NCBI GenBank assembly: GCA_012518515.1
Contig: JAAYRZ010000001.1
Coordinates: 1 to 36,368 of the forward strand
Reading direction: 5' to 3'
DNA length: 36,368 bases
From: Alcaligenaceae bacterium
GTDB lineage: Bacteria > Pseudomonadota > Gammaproteobacteria > Burkholderiales > Burkholderiaceae_B
The translations under genes were made by a program, and so were the position numbers. Positions 7,459 to 16,341 of this stretch are shown one piece after another. Positions within the stretch are counted from its first letter, which is position 1. Every line of letters begins with the position of its first letter. The notes under the pieces were generated by a model, which was not told the origin of the DNA, searched no databases, and saw only the letters and a list, made by a program, of their open reading frames with translations.

Positions 7459-8337
7459 ATGTCCTTTTTAGCCTCTTTAGGCGCACTAGAGCTAGGATTT
7501 ATTTATAGTCTTGTCGCTCTGGGCGTTTTTATTTCATTTAGAATTCTTCGTTTTCCGGATTTGACCGTTGATGGTACCTTTGCTACAGGAGGTGCCGTTG
7601 CGGCACTGATGATTAGTCAGGGGCATGATCCTTTTTTAGCGTCTCTCTGCGCTGCGCTAGCTGGTGCTTTTGCCGGTTCAGTTACAGGTTGGCTAAATAC
7701 TAAGCTAGGAATTATGGATTTGCTGGCCAGTATTTTAATGATGACGGCCTTGTATTCTATTAATCTGCGTATTATGGGTGGTCCTAATATCCCCCTGATT
7801 TTTAATGATACTGTCTTTACAGTGACCCAGCCAGCTGCTTTTGGTGATCATATATGGCGACCGGTCATGCTAGCGGTCATCGTGTTACTGGTGTGGATAC
7901 TGTCTAATCTTTATTTTTCAACACGTTCAGGTCTGGCCATGCGCGCTACCGGAGCAAATTTACGCATGGCACGAGCTCAGGGAGTGACCACTGATCGCTC
8001 TGTGATCGGTGGAATGGCCTTGTCAAACGGGATGGTCGCTTTAGGCGGTGCTTTGTTTGCGCAATCTCAGGGTGGTGCTGATATTTCAATGGGTATTGGT
8101 ACGATCGTCATTGGTCTAGCAGCGGTGATTTTAGGGCAGAGCATCATTCATGCGCGCCGCTTTGTGTTAATTTTACTATCAGTTATTTTTGGGGCCATTA
8201 TTTATCGCTTCTTTATTGCTTTGGCTTTAAATAGTGATTTTATTGGTCTGCAAGCACAAGATTTGAATTTAGTAACTGCGCTCTTGGTAACCATTGCTCT
8301 GATTTTACCTAAGCTTAAAAAGCTAATTAAGAAGTGA
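7459..8337 (+). CDS. ABC transporter permease (BPD_transp_2 family, TrpY-like)
   Basis: Integral membrane permease of 292 residues with about eight or nine hydrophobic segments spread along its length. It belongs to the LivH/RbsC-type (BPD_transp_2) superfamily. The early FPDLTVDGTFATGGAVAA segment is characteristic of the subgroup that partners ABC_sub_bind proteins. The cytoplasmic loop GLAMRATGANLRMARAQGV contains the coupling motif that contacts the ATPase. Only one permease is present, so the transporter is probably a homodimer. The start codon lies 107 bases after the binding-protein gene with a poor ribosome site; the ATPase follows after 7 bases. It carries the ligand of the upstream binding protein across the inner membrane. 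Confidence 0.9.
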   Translation: MSFLASLGALELGFIYSLVALGVFISFRILRFPDLTVDGTFATGGAVAALMISQGHDPFLASLCAALAGAFAGSVTGWLNTKLGIMDLLASILMMTALYSINLRIMGGPNIPLIFNDTVFTVTQPAAFGDHIWRPVMLAVIVLLVWILSNLYFSTRSGLAMRATGANLRMARAQGVTTDRSVIGGMALSNGMVALGGALFAQSQGGADISMGIGTIVIGLAAVILGQSIIHARRFVLILLSVIFGAIIYRFFIALALNSDFIGLQAQDLNLVTALLVTIALILPKLKKLIKK

Positions 8338-8344
8338 GAAAGCG

Positions 8345-9139
8345 ATGCTAGAAGTTAAAGATATTCATATTACGTTTAACCATAATACGCCTATTGAAAC
8401 TAAGGCTTTGCGCGGTGCCTCACTAACAATTGACGAGGGACAGTTTGTCTCCGTGATTGGCTCTAATGGTGCTGGCAAAAGTACCTTCTTAAATGCTGTA
8501 GCAGGTGAGGCTAAAGTTGATCGAGGGCAAATTCTGATTGATGGCAAAGATGTCACTCGTGTGCCGGTTTGGGGGCGAGCAGGAGATGTGGCGCGCGTGT
8601 TTCAAGACCCAATGGCTGGTACGTGCGAAGATTTAAGTATCGAAGAGAATTTGGCCCTTGCCTATAGTCGTGGTCATAAGCGTGGCTTAAGAGCTGCTAT
8701 CAAGTCGGAGATGCGCGAGTTCTTCAAAGAGCGCCTGTCAGTATTGGGCTTGGGACTTGAGCGACGTCTTAGCGACCGTATTGGTTTATTGTCTGGGGGA
8801 CAGAGACAGGCCGTTAGTTTGTTGATGGCTACTTTACAGCCGAGCAAGATTTTACTTCTTGATGAGCATACTGCCGCACTTGATCCACGTATTGCCAGTT
8901 TTATTTTAGAGTTGACAGAGAAAATTGTTGAAGAACAACGATTAACAACGATGATGGTTACGCACAGCATGAAGCAGGCGCTAGAGCATGGTCAACGAAC
9001 TGTGATGCTGCATCAGGGGCAAGTGGTACTTGATGTTAGTGGCGAAGAACGTGCTCAAATGACCGTCAGTGATTTATTGCATATGTTTGAAAAAGTACGT
9101 GGCGAAGAAATAGAGGACGATGCCTTATTGCTAGATTAG
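8345..9139 (+). CDS. ABC transporter ATP-binding protein (TrpZ-like)
   Basis: Cytoplasmic ATPase of 264 residues that powers the adjacent permease. Walker A GSNGAGKST lies near residue 40. The Q-loop is at VFQDPMAGTCEDLSI, the signature at LSGGQRQA and Walker B at ILLLDEHTAALDP. The second residue after the catalytic position is His (DEHTAALDP) rather than the usual Pro (DEPT); this DEHTAALDP form is typical of the subgroup. The H-loop is MMVTHSMKQAL. The start ATG follows the permease stop closely with a GAGAAAG ribosome site, so the two genes form an operon. The C-terminus is acidic. No regulator gene is adjacent. Confidence 0.92.
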   Translation: MLEVKDIHITFNHNTPIETKALRGASLTIDEGQFVSVIGSNGAGKSTFLNAVAGEAKVDRGQILIDGKDVTRVPVWGRAGDVARVFQDPMAGTCEDLSIEENLALAYSRGHKRGLRAAIKSEMREFFKERLSVLGLGLERRLSDRIGLLSGGQRQAVSLLMATLQPSKILLLDEHTAALDPRIASFILELTEKIVEEQRLTTMMVTHSMKQALEHGQRTVMLHQGQVVLDVSGEERAQMTVSDLLHMFEKVRGEEIEDDALLLD

Positions 9140-9164
9140 GGCGTTAAGCCGAATTGTTGTACAC

Positions 9165-9184
9165 ATTTATTATGTTTAATAAAT
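9165..9184. promoter_or_regulatory. AT-rich perfect inverted repeat upstream of efflux operon
   Basis: ATTTATTA (9165-9172) and TAATAAAT (9177-9184) are perfect inverted repeats around TGTT. TGTA lies before (9158-9161) and TACA after (9186-9189), which widens the dyad with a small offset. It sits about 30 bases upstream of the candidate -35 element of the efflux operon and 25 bases after the ATPase stop. It could be a repressor operator or a weak transcript end; there is no T-run. Confidence 0.4.
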
Positions 9185-9212
9185 AATACACTTAAATAAA
9201 AATAGGAATTGA

Positions 9213-9242
9213 TTGCCTAGGCAGTGAGATTTGCTATATAAT
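9213..9242 (+). promoter_or_regulatory. Candidate promoter of the RND efflux operon
   Basis: TTGCCT (9213-9218) is followed after 18 bases by a perfect TATAAT (9237-9242). An overlapping extended form TGC-TATATA (9233-9240) also exists. Transcription from here would give a leader of about 210 bases before the adaptor start at 9463. Confidence 0.55.
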
Positions 9243-9335
9243 ATTCAGTTCTTTTGCTAAAAAAATGTGCTTTAAGCGTAATTTTTTTGAGTAAAGAGAT
9301 ATGAAATAGGTTATTGTGGATGACATGAGCTGCAA

Positions 9336-9362
9336 GGCGATAAGACTTGGTTTTTTATCGCC
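9336..9362 (+). terminator. Attenuator-like hairpin in efflux operon leader
   Basis: GGCGATAA (9336-9343) and TTATCGCC (9355-9362) form a perfect 8-base stem, extendable by two inner pairs, followed by GTTTTGTAGTT. Together with the long leader it resembles a weak intrinsic terminator inside the 5' region. The rest of the 9140-9462 gene-free stretch shows no convincing separate gene. The adaptor frame is open from GTG at 9316, and a two-codon ORF (ATG AAA TAG) begins at 9301. Confidence 0.45.
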
Positions 9363-9462
9363 GTTTTGTAGTTGTTCAATCGTTATTGTCATCACTTGTC
9401 GTTTTTTAATTTATCTTCTCATCCGCTTGGTTGATGGGGTACAGATACTAAATAGGTTATCC

Positions 9463-10692
9463 ATGAAAAAAAATCAACATGCCACGCGTGGCCTAATGGT
9501 GTCATTAGGGGTCGCTGCTTTATTGACCTTAAGTGCTTGCACGCAAGAGGCCGAAGAGCAGCAGGGGCCTCCTCCTATGGCGGTTAGTGTGATCGAAGCC
9601 CAAGAAGAGTCGACAAAGCTTTTTAGTACATTACCTGGCCGCATTAATGCGCTAGATGATGCGCTTGTTTTAGCGCGAGTTACCGGTAACATTGAATCAA
9701 TTGAATTCGAGCAAGGTAGTCGAGTCGAAGAGGGGCAATTATTATTCAAAATTGACCCGAAACCCTATCAAGCTGCTTACAATCAAGCTGCAGCAGCTTT
9801 AAAACAAGCAGAAGCAACTGCACAAAGTGCTAATGCATTAGCTAGACGTTATCGTGGTCTGGTTAATTCCTCTGCAATTAGTCGTCAAGAATATGATGAC
9901 GCCGTTGCACAAGCAGGCATGGCTAATGCGTCAATTGAACAGGCTAAAGCCGCTTTGGAAAATGCCGAAATTCAGTTGGGCTATACCGATGTGGTTTCAC
10001 CAATTGACGGGATAGTTGGACGTGCCATGGTAACCGAGGGCGCTCTGGTGAGTGAGGTTAGTGGTACTGCGCTAGCATTAGTTCAGCAGTTAGACACTGT
10101 TTATGCTGACTTTAACCAGACAGTCGGTGAGTTAGCTCAATTGCGTCGTGAATTAGCCGCTGGTAATCTTAAGACACTGCCTGGTGGCGCTACCGAAGTT
10201 GAGTTGATGCTAGAAGATGGTACGCTTTACCCAGAAAAGGGTGAGCTTCTATTTACTGGTGTAACGGTAAATCCTAGCACTGGCGAGGTTCAGCTACGAG
10301 CTACTTTCCCTAATGAAAATCATTATTTGTTGCCAGGTATGTATGTGCAGGTGCGTCTAGCACGTGCAGCTGTTGATGATGCGATTTTTGTACCTAATCA
10401 AGCGATTCAGCGTACAGCCGAGGGCTCTAATAAATTGATGATTGTTGATGCGGAAAATATTGTCCGTGATGCCTATGTAGAGTTAGGCCAGCAGTTTGAG
10501 GGACGCACGCAAGTATTAAGTGGTATATCTGTCGGAGATAAAGTGATTGTCGAGGGCTTTACTAAGATTCGTGCGGGTCAACCAGTTAATCCTCAAGAGT
10601 TTAATCGCGCTAAAGATGCTGAGCAGCCAGAAAATTCAACAGCAGAGCCGACGCAAGCTGGTGAGGCTGAAGCGCCCACTGCTGAGCAGTAG
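9463..10692 (+). CDS. RND efflux periplasmic adaptor subunit (AcrA/MexA family lipoprotein)
   Basis: Membrane-fusion protein that links the inner-membrane pump to the outer-membrane channel. It has 409 residues. The signal ends in lipobox LLTLSAC (Cys about residue 26), so it is probably lipid-anchored in the inner membrane. Domain order is typical: beta-barrel start TLPGRINAL, lipoyl half GNIESIEFEQGSRVEEGQLLFKID, alpha-helical hairpin (about 100-170, rich in Ala and Gln), lipoyl return half YTDVVSPIDGIVGR, beta-barrel FTGVTVNPSTGEVQLRA, and a membrane-proximal domain ending GQPVNPQEF. The last 30 residues are an acidic Ala/Glu/Pro tail. I chose ATG 9463 because the signal peptide begins there; the open frame back to 9316 encodes sequence unlike the family. 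The pump gene follows after 11 bases. Confidence 0.93.
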   Translation: MKKNQHATRGLMVSLGVAALLTLSACTQEAEEQQGPPPMAVSVIEAQEESTKLFSTLPGRINALDDALVLARVTGNIESIEFEQGSRVEEGQLLFKIDPKPYQAAYNQAAAALKQAEATAQSANALARRYRGLVNSSAISRQEYDDAVAQAGMANASIEQAKAALENAEIQLGYTDVVSPIDGIVGRAMVTEGALVSEVSGTALALVQQLDTVYADFNQTVGELAQLRRELAAGNLKTLPGGATEVELMLEDGTLYPEKGELLFTGVTVNPSTGEVQLRATFPNENHYLLPGMYVQVRLARAAVDDAIFVPNQAIQRTAEGSNKLMIVDAENIVRDAYVELGQQFEGRTQVLSGISVGDKVIVEGFTKIRAGQPVNPQEFNRAKDAEQPENSTAEPTQAGEAEAPTAEQ

Positions 10693-10703
10693 GAGTTTGA
10701 TTA

Positions 10704-13700
10704 ATGTCTAATTTCTTTATTCATCGCCCAGTTTTTGCTTGGGTGCTGGCGATTCTGATCTCTTTCTTCGGACTATTGGCCCTTCCCAATATGTCGGTAG
10801 AGCAGTATCCAGACGTTGCACCGCCAGCAATTACTATTAGTGCTACCTACCCTGGGGCTTCAGCAGAAGAGGTTTCTCGTTCGGTCATTAGTTTGATTGA
10901 GGATGAGCTCAATGGTGCTGACGGCCTGCTTTATTACTCATCTACAGCGGATGCGGGTGGTAGAGCGGAAGTGGTTGTTACATTTGAGCCTGGAACTGAT
11001 CATGATATGGCCCAGGTTGATGTGCAAAACCGTGTCTCTAATATTGAATCCTCCTTGCCTCAAGCAGTACTAGAGCAGGGGATACGTTACTCGAAGGGTC
11101 TGACTAACTTCCTGATGATTGTCTCGATGACTTCGGATAATCCGAATGTGGATGATGCCAGTGTCGCTGACTATATTACCCGTAACGTTCAAAATAATAT
11201 TTCTCGTCTTGATGGGGTGGGTAACTTCCAGTTATTCGCCGCACCACGTGCAATGCGTATTTGGGTTGATCCTAATAAGTTGACCGGCTATGACATGACG
11301 ATGATGGATGTGAACCAGGCTTTAAGGTCTCAAAACGTTCTGATTCCTGCCGGTATTTTAGGTGCGCCGCCGACAGCTGAAGGCTTGACTACAACCGCTA
11401 TTACTTCTGCTAATGGTGAGTTGACGAGCGTAGAAGAGTTTAATAACGTTGTTTTACGAGCGAATCCTGACGGATCAATGGTTCGTCTGCGTGATGTGGC
11501 TCGAATTGAAATTGGTTCGAGTAGCTATAACTTCAGTGGTAAGCTGAACGGCAAGCCTGTTGCTACTTTTGCTATCAACTTGTCATCGGGTGCCAATGCG
11601 CTTGCAACTGCTGAGTTAGTCAAAGCCGAGATGGAAGAGCTGTCACAGTATTTCCCAGACGGTATTAGTTATAGCATTCCTTACGACACCACACCTTATG
11701 TGGATCAGTCAATTCAAAAGGTGTTCCATACTTTGATAGAGGCTATTATTCTGGTCTTTATCGTGATGTTTATTTTCTTGCAGAATTTCCGTTATACGGT
11801 TATTCCAGCCATGGTGGTGCCGATTGCTTTGCTCGGAACCTTAGCTGTACTTTGGGCCATGGGCTTTTCGATTAATACCATGACACTGTTTGCGATGGTA
11901 TTGTCCATTGGTATTTTGGTGGATGATGCGATTGTGGTCGTGGAAAACGTCGAACGGATCATGATGGAAGAGAAAATACCGCCTTTACAAGCTACGATTA
12001 AGGCGATGCCTCAAATTGGCGGCGCGATTGTCGGTATTACCTTAGTACTAGTGACCGTGTTTTTACCATTAGCCTTTATGAGCGGCTCTTCAGGTATTAT
12101 TTATCGTCAGTTTGCCGTGACGATGGCGGTTTCTATTGCGTTTTCTGGCTTTTTTGCATTGACGTTTACACCGGCATTATGTGCTACTTTCTTGAAGCCG
12201 ATCACAGTAGACTCTCACGATCGTAAAGGCTTCTTCGGCTGGTTTAACCGTAACTTTGATCGTTTGACTGAAAGTTACACTGGCTCAGTAGCTGGCATGG
12301 TTAAGCGCGGCGGACGTATGATGCTTATTTATCTAGCACTTGCTATTGGTGCGCTATGGTTCTTTGTACGGATGCCGGGTTCCTTCTTACCGGATGAGGA
12401 CCAAGGGGTCGTAATTACTAACGTTGAACTAGCGTCTGGAGTTTCTGCAGAACGAACTGAGGCTGTGCTTGACGAGGCTCGTGCTTTCTTATCGCAAGAA
12501 GATGCAGTTGAGCATGTCGTCAGTATTCGTGGCTTTAGCTTTAACGGTACTGGTATTAATGCAGGTATTATTTTCTCACCATTAAAAGATTTTAATGAGC
12601 GTACCACTACCGCTCAGGATATTTCAGCTAGGGCGACCGGAGCATTGCTCTTCGGTGTACCTGATGCCACAATGTTTAGTGTGATTCCACCACCGATCCC
12701 ATCATTGGGTAATGCCTCTGGTTTTGATATGTACTTACAGGACCGCGGCACCTTAGGTGTTAATGAATTGCGTGCTCAGGCAGATCAGCTAGTAGCTCTT
12801 GCCAATGAGAATCCTAAATTAAGTGATGTTCGTATTGCCAGTTTAGGTGCTGGTCCAGCCCTTGAGATTAAGGTAGATCGTGCAAAAGCAATGACCTATG
12901 GTGTTAATTTTGCGGATTTAGCTCAGGTTCTTTCGACTGCGACAGGTGGTAGTTATTTAGGCAAGTTTCCTAACTTAGGCCGCATGCAGGATATTTGGGT
13001 GCAAGCTGAGAATCATCATCGTCGTTCACCTGAGGATATGTTGAACCTTAAGGTTCGCAACATAGGTGGTGAGTTAGTAGAGCTCTCTAACTTTATGGAT
13101 ATCCGATGGAGTTTAGCTCAGAGTTTGGTACAACGTTATAACAGTTATTACGCTGTTAATATTAACGGTGCAGCAGCGCCTGGTGTGGCTAACGGTGAAG
13201 CAATGGCCGAGATTGAGCGTTTGATTCGTGATAACTTATCGGCAGATATTGGTTTTGAGTGGACTGGTTTATCCTATCAGGAAGTACAAGCAGGCAACCA
13301 GGCACCTGTCCTGATGATCTTGTCACTTTTTGTTGTCTTCCTCGTATTGGCTGCTCTGTATGAAAGTTGGTCTATTCCACTTTCCGCCGTGCTTATTGTA
13401 CCGTTAGGTGTGCTGGGTTCAGTGGCCTTCGCCTATATCTTTAATCTATCCAACGATATTTACTTCCAAGTAGGGATTGTGACGGTCATTGGTTTGGCAA
13501 CGAAAAACGCTATTTTAATTGTGGAGTTCGCAAAAGATGCTGTTGCTATCGGTCAACCGTTATTTGAGTCAACAGTACGTGCAGCTCGTTTGCGTTTGCG
13601 TCCGATCTTGATGACTTCTTTTGCCTTTATTTTGGGTGTGACTCCCTTGATGTTGGCTAGTGGTGCAGGTGCTGCAGGTCAGCGTACTTTGGGGACTGGT

Positions 13701-13970
13701 GTGGTTGGTGGGATGATTGCCGCTACTATTTTCTCAATTTTCTTTGTGCCAGTGTTCTTCTCTGTTGTCTTGAAGTTCTTTAAAACTAAGCCTAAACTTT
13801 TAGGTGCGCAGGTTGAAGAGTTTGAGGTTGAAGCACAGAAGCGTCAACAAAAAGATATGATCTATAGTGAAGCTTATACTGATGTTGATGCTGACAAGAA
13901 TGAGTTTGTGGTTGAAGGTGCTGAGAGTGCTCATTCTCCTGAAGCTCAAAATAAAAAAGATGAGGAATAG
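10704..13970 (+). CDS. RND multidrug efflux permease (AcrB/MexB, HAE1 family)
   Basis: Inner-membrane proton/drug antiporter of 1088 residues, trimeric in known relatives. The N-terminus MSNFFIHRPVFAWVLAI is the HAE1 hallmark. Duplicated halves each contain a large periplasmic domain and about six membrane helices. The proton-relay residues are present: Asp407 and Asp408 in GILVDDAIVVVENVERI (same numbering as AcrB) and Lys934 in GLATKNAILIVEFAKD. The loop segment MPGSFLPDEDQG and FEWTGLSYQE are family-typical. Beyond the last helix lies an unusually long, charged cytoplasmic tail of roughly 60 residues rich in Glu, Asp and Gln. AGGAG precedes ATG. It sits between adaptor and channel genes, so the operon encodes a complete tripartite pump. 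Substrates cannot be read from sequence. Confidence 0.96.
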   Translation: MSNFFIHRPVFAWVLAILISFFGLLALPNMSVEQYPDVAPPAITISATYPGASAEEVSRSVISLIEDELNGADGLLYYSSTADAGGRAEVVVTFEPGTDHDMAQVDVQNRVSNIESSLPQAVLEQGIRYSKGLTNFLMIVSMTSDNPNVDDASVADYITRNVQNNISRLDGVGNFQLFAAPRAMRIWVDPNKLTGYDMTMMDVNQALRSQNVLIPAGILGAPPTAEGLTTTAITSANGELTSVEEFNNVVLRANPDGSMVRLRDVARIEIGSSSYNFSGKLNGKPVATFAINLSSGANALATAELVKAEMEELSQYFPDGISYSIPYDTTPYVDQSIQKVFHTLIEAIILVFIVMFIFLQNFRYTVIPAMVVPIALLGTLAVLWAMGFSINTMTLFAMVLSIGILVDDAIVVVENVERIMMEEKIPPLQATIKAMPQIGGAIVGITLVLVTVFLPLAFMSGSSGIIYRQFAVTMAVSIAFSGFFALTFTPALCATFLKPITVDSHDRKGFFGWFNRNFDRLTESYTGSVAGMVKRGGRMMLIYLALAIGALWFFVRMPGSFLPDEDQGVVITNVELASGVSAERTEAVLDEARAFLSQEDAVEHVVSIRGFSFNGTGINAGIIFSPLKDFNERTTTAQDISARATGALLFGVPDATMFSVIPPPIPSLGNASGFDMYLQDRGTLGVNELRAQADQLVALANENPKLSDVRIASLGAGPALEIKVDRAKAMTYGVNFADLAQVLSTATGGSYLGKFPNLGRMQDIWVQAENHHRRSPEDMLNLKVRNIGGELVELSNFMDIRWSLAQSLVQRYNSYYAVNINGAAAPGVANGEAMAEIERLIRDNLSADIGFEWTGLSYQEVQAGNQAPVLMILSLFVVFLVLAALYESWSIPLSAVLIVPLGVLGSVAFAYIFNLSNDIYFQVGIVTVIGLATKNAILIVEFAKDAVAIGQPLFESTVRAARLRLRPILMTSFAFILGVTPLMLASGAGAAGQRTLGTGVVGGMIAATIFSIFFVPVFFSVVLKFFKTKPKLLGAQVEEFEVEAQKRQQKDMIYSEAYTDVDADKNEFVVEGAESAHSPEAQNKKDEE

Positions 13971-13973
13971 TTT

Positions 13974-15428
13974 GTGAAAAAATTATCCATTCTCAGTTTG
14001 AGCTTGCTCTTAGCAGCTTGCTCACTGAATCCAACGTATGAACAACCGCAAGCGCCGGTGCCTGCTGAGTATAAAGGCTCCTCTTCGGAGTTGCCAGCTG
14101 GACTTCTAAGTGGTGCCGACTTAGGTTGGGAAGAGGTGATTCAGGAGCCGCGTCTTCGCGCCCTGATTGGCCTAGCGCTTGAAAATAACCGTGACATGTT
14201 GATTGCTATTCAGCGTGTTGAGGAAGCTCGTGCCTTGTATGGGATTCAGCGTAGTGATTTATTACCACACATTGGTGCTAATGCTGAACAGAGTGCACAG
14301 CGCTTGCCTCGTGATATGCGCCCAGGTCAGGACAGTATTAGTCGAACCTATACCGCAGGTCTTGGGGTAACTGCTTTTGAACTGGATTTCTGGGGCAGAA
14401 AGCGTAGCTTAAGTGAGGCCGCGTTTGAGCAATACTTGGCAACTGATGAGGCTCGTAAGAGTATGCACTTAGGTTTGATCGCCCAAGTCAGTTCAACGTA
14501 TTTTGCTTGGCGTACAGCACAAAGCTCACAGGATCTTGCGAGTCGTACAATTGATGCTTATCAACGTAGCTATGATCTAGTGGAAAGGCGTTTCCAAGCG
14601 GGCGTAGCTTCTGGTCTCGAAAGAAATCAGGCACGTACGACATTAGAAGGTGCAAAAGCAGCATTGGCGGCGGCCGATCGTCAAGTGCAGTTAGCTTCTA
14701 ATGCGCTTGATGTCTTGATCGGACAGCCTCAACCAGCAACGTTGCCTGCTCCAACGGCTTTTGGTTCGGATAACGTGATCAGCGATATTCCAGCTGGAGT
14801 TTCATCTACTCTGTTGGTGAGACGTCCGGATATTATTGCTGCTGAGCATCGACTAAAATCAGCGAATGCACAAATTGGTGCCGCGCGTGCAGCTTTCTTC
14901 CCGACGATTTCTTTGACCGGTTTGTTTGGAACCATTAGTCCTCAGTTCAGTGGGTTATTTGATCGTCAAACTGAGACATGGTCGTTTAGTCCGAGTTTGA
15001 CTGTACCTATTTTCACTGCAGGTGCATTACGTAATAGTTTGGATTTAGCCGAAGTGCGTAAGGAAATTGCAGTACTAGAATATGAGAAAACGATTCAGGA
15101 TGCTTTCCGTGAAGTGTCTGATGCGCTCGCTGGAGAGCAAAGTTATAGCGCACAATTGGATGCATTACGAGAGCAGCAATCGGCTGCCTATAACAGCTTA
15201 AACCTCTCTGAGCAACGTTATGAAGCAGGTATTGATAGTTTCTTACAGGTGCAGCAAGCCCAGATCAATTTATTTAATATCCAGCAAAACTTCTTGCAAG
15301 TTGGCCTGGAATCTTTACAGAATCGTCTAGAGCTTTATAAAGCGCTAGGTGGTGGTTGGACTGCAACTACAGTAACTACAGATACTCTGCAGGCAGCTCA
15401 GGCGGAAACTGAGGAATCGATTAATTAA
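13974..15428 (+). CDS. Outer-membrane efflux channel lipoprotein (OprM/NodT family)
   Basis: TolC-fold channel of 484 residues that completes the tripartite pump. The GTG start is 3 bases after the pump stop, with GAGG within the end of the pump gene. The signal ends in lipobox LLLAAC near residue 16, giving a lipid-anchored mature protein starting CSLNPTYEQP. Two repeated OEP domains follow, with the typical GYDLVERRFQAG-like segments (YDLVERRFQAGVASGLE and EQRYEAGIDSFLQVQQAQ), LLVRRPDIIAAEHRLKSANA and SLTGLFG. The C-terminus is short and acidic. A strong terminator begins 55 bases after the stop, so this is the last gene of the operon. Confidence 0.95.
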   Translation: MKKLSILSLSLLLAACSLNPTYEQPQAPVPAEYKGSSSELPAGLLSGADLGWEEVIQEPRLRALIGLALENNRDMLIAIQRVEEARALYGIQRSDLLPHIGANAEQSAQRLPRDMRPGQDSISRTYTAGLGVTAFELDFWGRKRSLSEAAFEQYLATDEARKSMHLGLIAQVSSTYFAWRTAQSSQDLASRTIDAYQRSYDLVERRFQAGVASGLERNQARTTLEGAKAALAAADRQVQLASNALDVLIGQPQPATLPAPTAFGSDNVISDIPAGVSSTLLVRRPDIIAAEHRLKSANAQIGAARAAFFPTISLTGLFGTISPQFSGLFDRQTETWSFSPSLTVPIFTAGALRNSLDLAEVRKEIAVLEYEKTIQDAFREVSDALAGEQSYSAQLDALREQQSAAYNSLNLSEQRYEAGIDSFLQVQQAQINLFNIQQNFLQVGLESLQNRLELYKALGGGWTATTVTTDTLQAAQAETEESIN

Positions 15429-15483
15429 GTGATTTATTTATAATTGAGCGATTTATTGATTTTCGTGAGTAAAATGTAGATAC

Positions 15484-15530
15484 TAGAAAAGCCTAAGAAT
15501 AAACTTGTTTCTTGGGCTTTTCTACTTTTT
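15484..15530 (+). terminator. Intrinsic terminator of the RND efflux operon
   Basis: A 16-base stem with one T-G wobble pairs 15484-15499 with 15509-15524, with a 9-base loop. CTTTTT follows directly. The stem core is TAGAAAAGCC. It lies 55 bases downstream of the channel gene and before the pdxJ ribosome site. Confidence 0.88.
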
Positions 15531-15569
15531 GGCTTTTCTCTTATTTTTATATTATTTGTTGGAGTAAAA

Positions 15570-16319
15570 ATGGACTTAGGTGTAAATATCGATCATGTGG
15601 CAACTCTACGCCAGCAGCGAAATGTGGCCTATCCCGATCCGATTCGTGCGGCCTTATTAGCTGAGCAAGCGGGTGCTGATGCGATCACCTTGCATTTGCG
15701 TTTTGATCGTCGTCATATTCAAGATGCAGATTTATATAGAATGCGTCCTTTGCTTACAACACGTATGAATTTAGAGTGCGCTATTACTGATGAAATGCTT
15801 GATATAGCAGTAGATGTCAAACCACATGATGTGTGTCTGGTTCCTGAGAGAGTAGAGGAGCTAACGACTGAGGGTGGCTTAGATGTGTCCGGCCGTTTTG
15901 ATGAGGTCAAACATGCGGTTGAGCGTCTACAGGATGCTGGTATTAGGGTTTCACTCTTCATTGATCCTGAAGAGCGACAGATCGAAGCCGCGTCCCGCAC
16001 TGGCGCTACAGTCATTGAGATTCATACGGGTAATTACTCTCAAGCGACTGAAATCCCTGATGATAGTGAGTTAGCAGCAAGCAAGGATCAAATAGTTGCT
16101 GCAGAGCTAGAGCGAGTTCGTAAAGGCATGGTAGCAGGTTTAGGCTTGGGTCTTAGAGTTAATGCTGGCCATGGATTGCACTACACTAATGTGCAAGAGA
16201 TAGTGAAGCTAGGTGGTTTCAGTGAGCTTAATATTGGGCATGCCATTGTGGCTCAGGCTGTTTTTGACGGATGGGATAAAGCCGTCCGTGATATGAAAGC
16301 TCTTCTTAGAGTTAAATAG
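15570..16319 (+). CDS. pdxJ: Pyridoxine 5'-phosphate synthase
   Basis: Condenses 1-deoxy-xylulose 5-phosphate with 3-amino-1-hydroxyacetone phosphate to give pyridoxine 5'-phosphate, the last ring-forming step of the DXP-dependent vitamin B6 pathway. The protein has 249 residues, within the family range, and is a TIM barrel. The diagnostic N-terminus [16 protein letters not shown] is present, followed by [75 protein letters not shown] and [14 protein letters not shown] stands 8 bases before ATG. In many relatives acpS follows pdxJ; here a nitroreductase gene follows after 22 bases instead. Confidence 0.97.
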   Translation: MDLGVNIDHVATLRQQRNVAYPDPIRAALLAEQAGADAITLHLRFDRRHIQDADLYRMRPLLTTRMNLECAITDEMLDIAVDVKPHDVCLVPERVEELTTEGGLDVSGRFDEVKHAVERLQDAGIRVSLFIDPEERQIEAASRTGATVIEIHTGNYSQATEIPDDSELAASKDQIVAAELERVRKGMVAGLGLGLRVNAGHGLHYTNVQEIVKLGGFSELNIGHAIVAQAVFDGWDKAVRDMKALLRVK

Positions 16320-16341
16320 TTTTATTTTTGGAGATTTCTTT

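Noticed and set aside
9316..9462. Longer adaptor protein starting at GTG 9316
   Set aside because: It would place 49 extra residues, encoded across a hairpin, before an intact lipoprotein signal peptide; the signal must be N-terminal to work.
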